Of a DNA stretch of 63,288 nt, positions 1-8,408 are shown in pieces (the first letter of the stretch is position 1; every line of letters begins with the position of its first letter). The notes beneath the pieces were generated by a model, which did not search any database, was not told the origin of the DNA, and worked only from the letters and a program-made list of their open reading frames with translations. The translations under genes were made by a program, and so were the position numbers. Source of the stretch: Bacteroidota bacterium (GTDB taxonomy: Bacteria; Bacteroidota; Bacteroidia; Cytophagales; Cyclobacteriaceae). Location: assembly GCA_022567155.1 (NCBI GenBank), contig JADFHN010000014.1, forward strand, positions 1 through 63,288, read 5' to 3'.

Positions 1-2
1 AG

Positions 3-48
3 GTCCTTAGGACTCCTTCGGAGACTCCTATGGAGGATCCCTATGGGA
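3..48. repeat. four tandem 11-bp mini-palindromes
   Basis: Four short palindromes follow one another at 3-13, 13-23, 25-35 and 38-48. Each has 4-bp arms and a 3-base centre (GTCC-TTA-GGAC, CTCC-TTC-GGAG, CTCC-TAT-GGAG, TCCC-TAT-GGGA). The first two share a base and the others are 1-2 bases apart, so this is a degenerate tandem repeat of roughly 11-13 bp. The left end is cut by the window, so more copies may lie outside. No gene function is visible; a repeat or the tail of a small mobile or structured element is the most cautious reading. Confidence 0.55.
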
Positions 49-56
49 AAAGTCAA

Positions 57-190
57 GAACGCCCCAAGGTTATCCGAAAATCTTTTGTGGTTTTTCCAAA
101 TTTTTGTTGCACTAAGAACTTGAGGGAGGGTTCTACCTTCGAATTACTCCTGTGGCACACTACGGGGCGTTCAACTGCTGCCTGCGGCAG
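57..190. other. structured non-coding stretch (nested inverted repeats)
   Basis: A perfect 9-bp inverted repeat (GAACGCCCC at 57-65, GGGGCGTTC at 164-172) encloses a second one (AGAAC 115-119, GTTCT 130-134). It is followed by a tight hairpin CTGCC-TGC-GGCAG at 178-190. The only open frame here, 71 codons on the minus strand, has a low-complexity product resembling no family I know and is not called. The stretch from 1 to 320 otherwise holds no gene. It could be a small structured RNA or a non-autonomous repeat element. Confidence 0.35.
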
Positions 191-320
191 TATTGGGGTT
201 TTTAGCTGAATATCACGGAGTGAATAAAATTTTAAACCGGAACGTGAGTCCCTGGTGGTAAAATACATGCATTCCTAAAACGGGTGTTTCAGTACTGTAA
301 ACAGGAGTTGTGATACCGGT

Positions 321-1013
321 TTACTCATAAAATACGGCAATGTCTTCAAGTTTTTTACGGGTTAAATCCGGCACCCATACTTCATCTGCCGGATAACCTA
401 CGGGTATCAGTAAAAAAGGCCTTTCATTTTTGGGCCGGTTCAGAATTTTTGACAGAAAATTCATGGGACTTGGTGTGTGCGTAAGGGCTACAAGGCCCGC
501 ATGGTGAATGGCAGTAAGCAGAAAGCCACATGCTAGCCCTACCGATTCATTTACATAATAATTGTTCTTCTTTTCCCCTTCTTCTGTAAAATCGTACGCT
601 TTTTTGAAAACTATGATCAGATGAGGTGCAATTTCCAGAAATGGTTTGTGCCAGTCAGTACCCAGCTTTTTCAGTGCATCCAGCCATTCGATGTTCATAC
701 GGTGGCGGTAGCTGTCATACTCCTCCTTTTCAGCGGCTCCCCTGATTTTCTTTTTTATAACCGGATCAGAAACCACACAAAATGTCCATGGTTGCTTATG
801 GGCGCCTGACGGGGCCGTGGATGCCGTACGAATAATATTTTCGATAATCTCTTTAGGAACATGCTGTGCGGAGAACTCTCTGACGGTTCTGCGTTTATCC
901 ATTTTTTTTAGAAATTTCCGGCTTCTTATTACTATTTTATCTGTTGAAAAAATTTTGCGCCGGTAGGTAACATACGGGTGTCCTCCGATATGTTTTTTTG
1001 TGGTTTCTTTCAT
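321..1013 (-). CDS. nitroreductase-family flavoprotein, iodotyrosine deiodinase (IYD)-like
   Basis: A 230-residue FMN-dependent nitroreductase-fold protein. Its subfamily is unusual: the sequence follows animal iodotyrosine deiodinase closely. RRTVREF near residue 41 and TAPSGAH at 66-72 match the FMN-binding part. The lid carries Glu98, Tyr102 and Lys123 with the same spacing as human Glu157, Tyr161 and Lys182, which clamp the zwitterion of the halotyrosine. HTPSP and PVGYP follow towards the C-terminus. The family reductively removes halogen from halotyrosines; activity here is inferred. No membrane anchor is present, so the protein should be cytosolic. Unlike DPP-IV at 1173-3425 it has no obvious operon partner. 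The start is the first ATG of the frame. Confidence 0.85.
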   Translation of the reverse strand: MKETTKKHIGGHPYVTYRRKIFSTDKIVIRSRKFLKKMDKRRTVREFSAQHVPKEIIENIIRTASTAPSGAHKQPWTFCVVSDPVIKKKIRGAAEKEEYDSYRHRMNIEWLDALKKLGTDWHKPFLEIAPHLIIVFKKAYDFTEEGEKKNNYYVNESVGLACGFLLTAIHHAGLVALTHTPSPMNFLSKILNRPKNERPFLLIPVGYPADEVWVPDLTRKKLEDIAVFYE

Positions 1014-1172
1014 ACTTACGGATGAATATTGCGGCTGTATTAAGGTAAAAATAAATTGAATATTAAATTTTCCATGCGCAGTAGATACATGTAATTTTTT
1101 GTTATAAAAATGGGTAATTCAGTTTAATTAATTCATTCCAGTATAAATCGTAAAATCCTCAAAGTGTCCGAA

Positions 1173-3425
1173 TTATTCATTCAGAGCATTGGACGTGTAA
1201 GGCTTATTCGTAGTATTACCCAGATGTTCCATAATAAAATCTGTCATTTTTTCATATAAATGCAATCTGGTGGTTCCTCCATAAATACTATGGCTCTTGT
1301 TCGGATAAATAAACAAATCGAATTGCTTTTTTTCTTTTACCAATGCGCTGACCATTTCCATGGTATTCTGGTAGTGTACATTATCGTCTCCCGATCCGTG
1401 AACCAGCAGGTAAGCACCTTTAAGTTTACTTACATGGTTGATCGGTGAATTATCATCATAGCCCGCTGCATTTAGTTGCGTGGTTTGCATATATCTTTCG
1501 GTATAGATCGTATCATAAAACCTCCAATTGGTAACGGGGGCTATGGCAATTGCTGCTGCAAATACATCCGCCCCTTTTGTAATGCATAAAGACGACATGT
1601 ATCCGCCATAACTCCAGCCATGAATGGCTATCCGGCCTGCATCAACATAATCCAGCGACCCAAGGTATCTGGCGGCTTCAATCTGATCCCGGACTTCATA
1701 TTTGCCTAATTGTTTGTAGGTGATGTTCTTGAAATCCCGTCCACGGTAGCCCGTCCCTCGGTTATCTACCGATACAATTATGTACCCTTTCTGCGCCATC
1801 ATCTGATGCCACAGGTAGCGTGTCCCGTTCCATGAGTCAATAACGGTGTTTGATCCCGGCCCGCCATATACATACATGAGTACAGGATATTTTTTTAATA
1901 CATCAAAATCAGGTGGTTTGATCATCCATCCGTTTAATTCAATATTGTCAGAGGTTTTGAACGTAAAAAATGTCTTGGGACTCAGGCTGTATTCAGATAG
2001 TGTATCTTTCAATACTGAATTATCTTCAAGCACTTTTATCTGTTTGCCATTTGATTGGTGGAGTGTCACCGTAGTCGGCGTATTTGCTCCCGAGTGGTAG
2101 TTGATATAATACTTCATTCCTTGACTGAACAGGGCGTTATTGAATCCGTCCTTATCAGAAAGTTTTTTCTTCTTACTCCCGTTAAGTTTTATGACGTACA
2201 GGTCCCGGCGTAAAGGAGACTCTTCCCTGGCGGTATAATACACCAATCCTTTTTTTACATCCACTCCTTTTACCGATTCAATATCGAAGGTCCCTTTTGT
2301 GATCTGATTAACAATTTTACCTTGCATATCAAAACGGTAAATGTGCATAAACCCATCGCGGTCACTTGTGAAAATAAAATGGTTGCCGTCATCCGGAAAC
2401 AAAAGATTGTCATAATTGGAATCTGCAATATAGGTATCTGATTTCTCACTAAAGAATACTTCCGACTTCAGTATCCCTGAAACTTCGGAGTTGTTTACGA
2501 GTAACAATTCAAGATGATTCTGAAGCCTGTTCAGCCGGAAGATCACAAGATCACCAGGCTTTGGGGTCCATTTAATCCTGGGTATATACTGGTCATCCTC
2601 ATCCCCGATGTCAACTTTACGGGTTGTCTGGCCGGCTACATCATAGACATATATAGAAACAATCGCGTTTTTCTCGCCTGCCTTGGGGTACTTAAACCTG
2701 TAAGGCTCCGGATACAGATCCCGGAAGTACAGCATCTCAAATTCCCGGACTCTTTCTTCATCAAACCTGTAAAAAGCGATTTTTTTACTGTCAGGTGACC
2801 AGTAAAATCCTTTATCAAAACCAAACTCTTCCTCATATACCCAATCCGTAGCGCCATTTATAATGGTATTGCTCATTCCATCTGTTGTAACCTGGATTTC
2901 TTCGCCGGATTCCAGCGTACTTACAAACAGGTTGTTATCTCTGACAAAGGCAACTTTACTGCCATCAGGTGAAAATTCGGCGAGTCTTTGTTTTCCTTTT
3001 TCCTGATCGCTCAACGATTTCAGTGTTTTGGTTTGCAGGTCGTAGATATAGTAGTTTGCTCTTGAACTCCTGCGGTATATTTTTTCCACATCTGTTGAAA
3101 TAAGCAGTTTGCTCTCATCGGCGGAAAAAGTGTAATCAGAAATACCGATATTTATATCATTTCCCTGTGGAATCAGATCTTCTGAGTTTACAACGGTTTC
3201 TACTTTTTCGTAACTTTTGTAACTGAATTTAATTACCGAGGTGTATTCCCCGTCTCTTTCAAGTGTGGTAAAAAACAGCCCGTCATTCATTGACCGTACT
3301 CCGCGAACAGATTTGCCGAAAAATTTTGATGAATGCCAAATTTCTTCATTGGTCAGATTCTTCTGGCTATAAGTGAGCAATGCAGATATGAGTATCAATT
3401 GACAAATGATCAGTGCTTTTTTCAT
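1173..3425 (-). CDS. dipeptidyl-peptidase IV-like S9 serine peptidase
   Basis: A 750-residue secreted peptidase with a cleavable signal peptide at residues 1-20 (hydrophobic, ending YSQ). An N-terminal eight-bladed beta-propeller is followed by an alpha/beta-hydrolase domain. The nucleophile is Ser605 in GWSYGGY. The acid lies in GSGDDNVH (Asp680/681) and the histidine is His712 in KSHS. The propeller has DWVYEEEF, the double-Glu motif that binds the substrate N-terminus in DPP-IV. The enzyme removes X-Pro or X-Ala dipeptides from peptides and acts outside the inner membrane. This fits a proteolytic lifestyle together with the POT peptide transporter at 57200-59254. Length and motif order are normal for the family. 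Confidence 0.93.
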   Translation of the reverse strand: MKKALIICQLILISALLTYSQKNLTNEEIWHSSKFFGKSVRGVRSMNDGLFFTTLERDGEYTSVIKFSYKSYEKVETVVNSEDLIPQGNDINIGISDYTFSADESKLLISTDVEKIYRRSSRANYYIYDLQTKTLKSLSDQEKGKQRLAEFSPDGSKVAFVRDNNLFVSTLESGEEIQVTTDGMSNTIINGATDWVYEEEFGFDKGFYWSPDSKKIAFYRFDEERVREFEMLYFRDLYPEPYRFKYPKAGEKNAIVSIYVYDVAGQTTRKVDIGDEDDQYIPRIKWTPKPGDLVIFRLNRLQNHLELLLVNNSEVSGILKSEVFFSEKSDTYIADSNYDNLLFPDDGNHFIFTSDRDGFMHIYRFDMQGKIVNQITKGTFDIESVKGVDVKKGLVYYTAREESPLRRDLYVIKLNGSKKKKLSDKDGFNNALFSQGMKYYINYHSGANTPTTVTLHQSNGKQIKVLEDNSVLKDTLSEYSLSPKTFFTFKTSDNIELNGWMIKPPDFDVLKKYPVLMYVYGGPGSNTVIDSWNGTRYLWHQMMAQKGYIIVSVDNRGTGYRGRDFKNITYKQLGKYEVRDQIEAARYLGSLDYVDAGRIAIHGWSYGGYMSSLCITKGADVFAAAIAIAPVTNWRFYDTIYTERYMQTTQLNAAGYDDNSPINHVSKLKGAYLLVHGSGDDNVHYQNTMEMVSALVKEKKQFDLFIYPNKSHSIYGGTTRLHLYEKMTDFIMEHLGNTTNKPYTSNALNE

Positions 3426-3783
3426 GAGGTTATAGTTTTATTGGTTCTACTGTTATTTTAGTGGAAATGATCAAATAGGTAAATATGTAAATACGTAAAT
3501 GATTGAATGCTTGAATATTTTTTATTGTTCATTTTTGAATATTTCTTTACCGGTCATCCTTCAAGGTAAAAAGTTATTTTAGCATTTTAGCATTCGGTTA
3601 TAAATCCATTCCTAATTAATTCGTGGTAAATCATATTTATTAAAACGTATTCCTTATATGCCAGGCAAGTTACATCTGCCAATATCGATTACAAATTTAT
3701 TCATCAAATTCCAGAACATAGATTATGCCGGCAGTTCAGGAAATAGATAATTCGAATCAACTATTCGTTTTTCATTAAAATTG
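3426..3783. other. AT-rich intergenic stretch, no gene seen
   Basis: About 360 bases between the DPP-IV-like gene and the end of the PhzF pseudogene. It is AT-rich with frequent stops in all frames. I see no conserved coding remnant, strong terminator or tRNA. It should hold the promoter of the peptidase gene, but I find no convincing TAnnTTTG element on the minus strand. Confidence 0.5.
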
Positions 3784-4577
3784 TCATGCCGGAATAAGAA
3801 TGGAGCCGACCAAATAAGTTACGGCTGAACCTTGTATGGTCACCCGGTTATCTTTAGCGATACATACTAATTTTCCACCCCGCTACGATAGCTGGACGGC
3901 CTGTAATGTTAGTTTATTCAGCTGTTTGGCCCAGTATGGAACAAGTGTGAAATATACTGACCCGGTAACCGGATCGGTATTTACACCTGCTCTTGGTGCA
4001 AAAAACCTGGAGACAAAGTCTGCTTCATTTCCGGGTGCGGTGATAATGATTCCAACCACATTCAATTCTGACAGGATTTGCAAATCAGGATTGATATTAC
4101 GAATAGTTTGTTCGTCTTCGAAAACAGCCATGATATCCCTTGATTTATGCACAGCAAGGGGTTTCACACACAATCCTGAAATGAGCGCCTCTGGCATATC
4201 AATGTGCTCAGGTGCCCTGGAAGGAAAGTCCATGATTAGATGATTGCCTTTTTTTACTACTTTAAGGTCACCGCTCAGGGTAGAAAAATAATTTATTTTT
4301 CAGGAATATTCAGATGTATAAACAACACATGGGCCGAAGCCAGGGTAGCATGGCCGTATAGATCAATTTCAAATACAGGTGTAAACCAACGGAGATGATA
4401 ATGGCCTGGTTTATTGGGTGTCTTTACAAAAAATGCAGTTTCCGACAAGTTGTTTTCGGTGGCGATACGTTGAAACACTGCATCGTCAAGCCAGCTTTAA
4501 AGCGGGCAAACCGTAGCCGGGTTTCCGCTAAAGACGGTGTCTGTGAAGGCATCTACCTGGTAAATGGATGTGATCAC
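3784..4577 (-). pseudogene. PhzF-family isomerase, disrupted (two stops, one frameshift)
   Basis: Read on the minus strand from a GTG at 4577, the sequence gives a nearly complete PhzF-family protein of about 264 codons. It has YQVDAFTD, FSGNPATVCPL, NLSETAFF (with the catalytic Glu), YGHATLASAH, MDFPSRAPE and, at the C-terminus, RGGKLVCIA. It is broken three times. A TAA follows CPL about 20 codons in. A one-base loss in an A-run (T-run at 4296-4300 on the plus strand) causes a frameshift after IPEK. A TAG follows QAVQLS near 3883, where the family has a coding residue. All three lesions are single-base changes, so the decay is recent. PhzF-like proteins are isomerases of the diaminopimelate-epimerase fold; the original substrate is unknown. 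Confidence 0.88.
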
Positions 4578-4628
4578 AGTAGTTTAATTTGATATAATAT
4601 AATTCAATTGAATTGTATAATCATGAAA

Positions 4629-4922
4629 TTATTCAGGATTAATATACTTTTTCAAGACCTGTACATAATCCCTGAACGCCTTTTTGCCCTTTGGGGTAAT
4701 GCTACAGGTCGTGAGCGGACGCTTTCCCCTGAAGCTTTTCCGGATACGAATATAACCTGCCTTTTCAAGTTTATCCAACTGCACACTCAGATTGCCCGAA
4801 GTGGCCTTAGTTTTTTCTTTTAAATAGGTAAACTCTGCGAAATCCACGGAAATCAGTATGGAAATTACGGCCAGTCTGAGTTGAGAGTGTAAAAGCGGAT
4901 CAAGTGCATTAAAATGTGACAT
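4629..4922 (-). CDS. winged-helix transcriptional regulator (HTH_34 type)
   Basis: A 97-residue one-domain DNA-binding protein. LHSQLRLAVISILIS opens the first helix. TYLKEKTKATSGNLSVQLDKLEKAGYI is the helix-turn-helix with its recognition helix, and GKRPLTTCSITPKGKKAF forms the wing. This is the PF13601-type winged helix common in Bacteroidota and typically encoded beside a small membrane protein. Here that partner lies immediately upstream (stop at 4926, start of this gene at 4922), so the two form an operon and are probably translationally coupled. The reading frame is intact although its partner is frameshifted. Ligand and targets are unknown. Confidence 0.85.
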   Translation of the reverse strand: MSHFNALDPLLHSQLRLAVISILISVDFAEFTYLKEKTKATSGNLSVQLDKLEKAGYIRIRKSFRGKRPLTTCSITPKGKKAFRDYVQVLKKYINPE

Positions 4923-4925
4923 CCT

Positions 4926-5484
4926 TTACTTTCTATTTAGCATATAGCCTGGAACCAGATAGCCGGTCAGCACCGAAATGCCACTAACCAGCTGTATATA
5001 TTCATTGTCAATAATAAATGACAGGATTGCAAATAACCAAAACAAAATCCCGCTTGCAATGAGAGGTGTAAATTTCAAAATTGCGCCTGACATAAATGTA
5101 GCAAATCCAGTCAGTAGCAGAATAACAGGCATCCCTTTTTCACCAGTGAAAACCAGAAGAATAAACAGCGAAATAATAAACGCCAGCCAGACCAACATAT
5201 ATAATCTGTCTGCATACGTTATTGTTTTGGCTTTTTTGCCTATGATTGAACCATATACCATAGAAATAACCATGCCGGGCAGCGTTAAAGCCCAGGCATA
5301 TTCGGGGTGCTCAATATGGGTGAATTTCAGTAATATAAAATGACCGATACTGGCAGCAAATATAATCCATCCCCAAAGCAGAAGATGAAAACTACTCTGC
5401 CTGATTATTGACATGGGCCTGGTTGATCATGTTCATTATTATATCAAGACTTTCTTTATCCGTTAGTTTTTTTTCATTATCCAT
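4926..5484 (-). pseudogene. small integral membrane protein, 5' frameshift
   Basis: The long open frame (5414-4926, 162 codons) has about five hydrophobic segments. It lacks the usual N-terminus of this Bacteroidota family. That N-terminus lies just upstream in another frame: an ATG at 5484 gives MDNEKKLTDKESLDIIMNMINQA, as in relatives. The two parts join in register if one base is removed from the GGG run at 5415-5417 (plus strand). The gene therefore carries a one-base insertion, or the assembly has an error there. Translation could in principle restart at the ATG at 5414. The protein is co-transcribed with the winged-helix regulator downstream and is probably its sensor or partner; function unknown. 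Confidence 0.72.
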
Positions 5485-5525
5485 AGTTGTATTATTTTTA
5501 ATTTTGTATATTTTGTTATTGACAT

Positions 5526-5945
5526 TTATTTCGTTTGTTTTACAAGATTCATTTCTAAGAACTTGTTCCATTGCGTTTCGTCGCTTGAAAATTCACCGGT
5601 TTCCTGCCAATGTATTTCATCCGTAACATGGTGTGTATATTTTATTGTACCGGCAAGTGTGCTGAAAGTCCAGATGAAATTGTCTCCTTCAAAATACGCT
5701 TCGGCATCGATAAACTGGACGGATGAGATATACGAACGCATTGTACACTGACCAGTTGATACACCGTAAGTGATGACTCCCAAAGCTTCAAACGTTACCG
5801 CATTGGTTACATGTTCTTTTCCAACGCCCTTTATTAAAAGTATGGTTTCATCTCATCGATACCTTATGTTTTCGGTTTGACTAAACTCCAATATCTTACC
5901 ATCTTGTTCAATTACCCAACCCCATCCGCTCCATGTTCCCGCCAT
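5526..5945 (-). pseudogene. small lipocalin-like beta-barrel protein (DUF1579-like), premature stop
   Basis: Minus-strand translation from the ATG at 5945 begins MAGTWSGWGWVIEQDG and continues through ILEFSQTENIRYR. It then meets an in-frame TGA (5853-5855) before DETILLIKGVGKEH, FEALGVITYG, IKYTHHVTDEIHWQETGEF and a clean stop at 5526. The pattern (GTW start, alternating strands, WxETGEFS near the end) is that of small beta-barrel proteins of about 150 residues in Bacteroidota. The reading frame is otherwise intact, so a single nonsense mutation has inactivated it. An in-frame ATG at 5969 is an alternative start. It lies upstream of the frameshifted membrane-protein gene on the same strand, so the three decaying or partnered genes may once have formed one transcript. 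Confidence 0.72.
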
Positions 5946-6009
5946 AAAGTGCAGTGCAGTGCATTGCATTCATTTTTTACCGGACCGCTTTTTTTGCCTG
6001 TTTTAGAGT

Positions 6010-6017
6010 TATTTTTG
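6010..6017 (+). promoter_or_regulatory. Bacteroidota -7 element TATTTTTG
   Basis: TATTTTTG matches the Bacteroidota primary-sigma -7 consensus TAnnTTTG. It lies 17 bases before the ATG of the TPR lipoprotein. A TTTG at 5993-5996 could act as the -33 box, but the spacing is shorter than usual. Confidence 0.45.
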
Positions 6018-6033
6018 AACAGCATTTTCTGGT

Positions 6034-7053
6034 ATGAAAAACATTAAACTGATTTTGATGCTCCTGTTGCTCATGGCCTGTTCAGGTAAAAAAGAAAGGT
6101 TGCGGGATTTAATAGAACAGGGAAATGAAGCTTTATCAGAAAATGAATTCCATACTGCCATCGAAATTTACACCCGGGCTATAGAAATTAGAGAAGCCTA
6201 TGCTTCGGCATTAAATAACCGGGGAATTGCCAATCACAGGCTAGGAAACTATGAAAATGCATGGAATGATTATTCAAGAGCCATCGAGGCTGAACCGGAC
6301 TACTATGATGCATATCTGAACCGGGTGTTGCTGGCTATTGACTTTAACCAGTTTTATCGGGCAAAGGAAGACCTTTATCAGATGCAGAAACAATACCCTG
6401 ATTCGGCAGAGGTGATATTCAGCCTTGGAATTGTTTATGCCCATCTGTATGAATATGACCGAGCCCTGGAAACATTTAACAAAGTGATCAAGTTGGATCC
6501 GCAAAATGAAGAAATTTATATTAACAGGGGAACCCTTTATTATTATAGAAAAGCATACCGGAAAGCCCTTGAAGATCTGGACAAAGCCATTGCAATCAAT
6601 GCTGAAGTCCCGGATGCGTATAATACAAAGGCTATGGTATATACAGCATTGGGTGATTATGGTCGCGCACTTGAACAGATTAACCGATCATTGTCACTGG
6701 AACCCGGTCATGCGTATTTTCTTAACAACAGGGGATTCATTTATCTAGAGTTGAATGCGCTCGATAAAGCGAGGGAAGATATTGATGCCAGTATTGCAAG
6801 TGATCCGGATAATGCATGGGCATACCGGAATAAGGGAATTTACTATCTGAAAACCTCTGACGGTCCGGATGCGATCCGAATGCTCACACAGGCGGCAAAT
6901 ATGGATAAATTTGTAGAGAAAGTGTATTTCTATCTTGGGGAAGCTTTCAGACAGGAAAAAAAACCGGATCAGGCTTGTACCAATTACAAAAAATCAGCCA
7001 ATAATTTAGAAAAAGAGGGACTGGAAGCTTTTAAGCTGTATTGTTCTGACTGA
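6034..7053 (+). CDS. TPR-repeat lipoprotein
   Basis: A 339-residue protein with a lipoprotein signal (lipobox LMAC, Cys16) followed by at least seven tetratricopeptide repeats. Typical units contain ALNNRGIANHRLGNYENA, VIFSLGIVYAHLYEYDRA and AYRNKGIYYLK. TPR solenoids mediate protein-protein contacts, and the lipid anchor places this one at the inner or outer membrane facing the periplasm. No catalytic domain is present. The gene stands alone, facing away from the decaying patch upstream. The partner is unknown; in this phylum such proteins often serve envelope assembly or secretion complexes. Confidence 0.85.
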   Translation: MKNIKLILMLLLLMACSGKKERLRDLIEQGNEALSENEFHTAIEIYTRAIEIREAYASALNNRGIANHRLGNYENAWNDYSRAIEAEPDYYDAYLNRVLLAIDFNQFYRAKEDLYQMQKQYPDSAEVIFSLGIVYAHLYEYDRALETFNKVIKLDPQNEEIYINRGTLYYYRKAYRKALEDLDKAIAINAEVPDAYNTKAMVYTALGDYGRALEQINRSLSLEPGHAYFLNNRGFIYLELNALDKAREDIDASIASDPDNAWAYRNKGIYYLKTSDGPDAIRMLTQAANMDKFVEKVYFYLGEAFRQEKKPDQACTNYKKSANNLEKEGLEAFKLYCSD

Positions 7054-7365
7054 ATGGTGTTTATTTGAAAATTTCCGGGGAGGGACTGCAAAGATACTAA
7101 ATCCTAAAAAAAATGCCGCTTTCCGGTTATTGTCGATGACTAGGGATCTCCTTCTGTCAGGTGTATCGGAGAATGTAAAATACAGATTTGTATTCAGGCC
7201 GGTATCAACGCTAGCCCATACGAAATCATAGATTTCTCTTTCGTAGGTGAGTTTGTATTTTAATTCCGCATTGCTTAAATAACCTGCTATGTCATTTGTA
7301 AAAGTGATGTTGTAAGATGTTCCATGTACTTCGGAGGAAAGGAATATGAAATTTTTACGCTCCAA
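7006..7365 (-). CDS. doubtful ORF or gene fragment, 119 codons
   Basis: This minus-strand frame opens with a TTG and overlaps the 3' end of the TPR gene by 48 bases. The non-overlapping part has protein-like composition (LSSEVHGTSYNITF, YEREIYDFVWASVDTG) and suggests strands of a beta-rich protein. I recognise no family. No ATG or signal peptide is present and the frame is closed by a stop shortly upstream. It may be a remnant of a lost gene or a chance frame. Confidence 0.25.
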   Translation of the reverse strand: MERKNFIFLSSEVHGTSYNITFTNDIAGYLSNAELKYKLTYEREIYDFVWASVDTGLNTNLYFTFSDTPDRRRSLVIDNNRKAAFFLGFSIFAVPPRKFSNKHHSVRTIQLKSFQSLFF

Positions 7366-7565
7366 TGATGCATATCTGAATTTTATATTCAGTATTTAAA
7401 GCATTTACATTTAGCCAATCCGGTAAAGCTGTTAAATACATAGATATTCAAATTAACAGCATAAAGATTACACGAAGTGGAAACAAAAATTCATAACAGT
7501 CACTGTTATCTACTATTCCCGGAAATTCTACTGATTGTATTTAATTCTTTTTATTTTTCCACACA
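7054..7565. other. intergenic region between TPR and Nudix genes
   Basis: About 510 bases. The left part holds only the doubtful minus-strand frame described at 7006-7365. The right part (7366-7565) is AT-rich with many stops. No terminator, tRNA or clear promoter box is seen before the Nudix gene. Confidence 0.4.
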
Positions 7566-8198
7566 ATGATTTTGGATCAGATAATCGAACGCTTGAAAGC
7601 AAGGCTGACAGAGGCGCTTCCAGGGGTAGCGGTTCAGCAGCAGATGGCTCCTGTGCTGAAGCACATCAGCCCATCTGGTTTTAAACTTTTTTCGGAAACA
7701 CGTCCCGGAGGTGTTCTGGTTTTGTTATATCCTTATAATGGTGAACTACATCTGCCATTGATATTGAGAACGGAGTATAGTGGTACACATAGTGGTCAGG
7801 TGAGTTTTCCGGGAGGAAAAAAGGAAGACAATGATCCAGATCTTATTTATACGGCACTTCGTGAATCATCCGAAGAGCTGGGCATACCTGAAAAAGAAGT
7901 CCGGGTTCTGGGTGTTTTGTCGGAGTTATTTATAGCCGCCAGCAATTTTAAAGTATTGCCGGTAGTAGGTTATATGAGAGAAAGGCCCAAATTCAGGATT
8001 GAGCAGCGTGAAGTTGCTGAAATTATTGAAGTTCCCTTATCGTTATTGCTGGATTCGAAGGTTGTTAAAACAAAATCATTTAAAGTAAGTACCGGTTTCA
8101 CTATTCAAGCCCCTTATTATGCCATAAAAGAACATACGGTTTGGGGTGCAACTGCCATGATGTTGAGCGAATTTTTGAGCATTTATAAAGATTTGTAA
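7566..8198 (+). CDS. Nudix hydrolase, CoA pyrophosphatase type
   Basis: A 210-residue cytosolic hydrolase. The Nudix box is visible as GGKKEDND...ALRESSEELGI (Mg-binding Glu pair in ESSEELG). It is preceded by the motif typical of CoA pyrophosphatases: LPLILRTEYSGTHSGQVSFPGG. These enzymes split coenzyme A or oxidised CoA into 4'-phosphopantetheine and 3',5'-ADP, and take part in CoA turnover. Length and motif spacing match the NudL/YeaB group. The ATG at 7566 is the first in frame, with an A/T-rich leader and no Shine-Dalgarno, as usual in the phylum. Confidence 0.85.
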   Translation: MILDQIIERLKARLTEALPGVAVQQQMAPVLKHISPSGFKLFSETRPGGVLVLLYPYNGELHLPLILRTEYSGTHSGQVSFPGGKKEDNDPDLIYTALRESSEELGIPEKEVRVLGVLSELFIAASNFKVLPVVGYMRERPKFRIEQREVAEIIEVPLSLLLDSKVVKTKSFKVSTGFTIQAPYYAIKEHTVWGATAMMLSEFLSIYKDL

Positions 8199-8214
8199 AT
8201 TGCCTGCTTAATCC

Positions 8215-8236
8215 GGAAAATTCATATGAATTTTCC
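8215..8236. repeat. 22-bp perfect palindrome
   Basis: Positions 8215-8236 are a perfect palindrome (half-site GGAAAATTCAT) lying 17 bases after the Nudix stop codon. It can form an 11-bp hairpin or bind a dimeric protein. No T-run follows, so it is not a classical terminator. It is the first of four palindromic units before the DUF819 gene. Confidence 0.7.
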
Positions 8237-8246
8237 GCCCGAAGGG

Positions 8247-8353
8247 CCGACGAATTGCAAAATTTTGATAATCAATAAATTGGAGTATAGAAAAGATGCT
8301 TTATAAAAAATACAATGCTCAAATAGGAAATTTTTAAATTTTGCAATTGTCGG
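8247..8353. repeat. 107-bp element bounded by 18-bp inverted repeats
   Basis: The left arm at 8247-8265 (CCGAC..AATTGCAAAATTT) and right arm at 8336-8353 are inverted copies differing by one extra base. They flank 70 bp of AT-rich DNA without an open frame. The layout is that of a MITE-like element or a long stem-loop in the DUF819 leader. No clear target-site duplication is visible. Confidence 0.5.
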
Positions 8354-8370
8354 GGTTAACCTTGACATAA

Positions 8371-8400
8371 TTAATTGGTAAACAAATGTTTATCAATTAA
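8371..8400. repeat. 30-bp near-perfect inverted repeat
   Basis: The arms TTAATTGGTAAACA (8371-8384) and TGTTTATCAATTAA (8387-8400) pair with a single mismatch around a 2-base centre. It lies about 70 bp before the DUF819 start and could be an operator or mRNA hairpin. Confidence 0.5.
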
Positions 8401-8408
8401 TTTTCGTC

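Noticed and set aside
53-268. Minus-strand frame of 71 codons
   Set aside because: It crosses the nested inverted repeats and has no family-like motif or conserved start; the DNA structure explains the stretch better than a protein.
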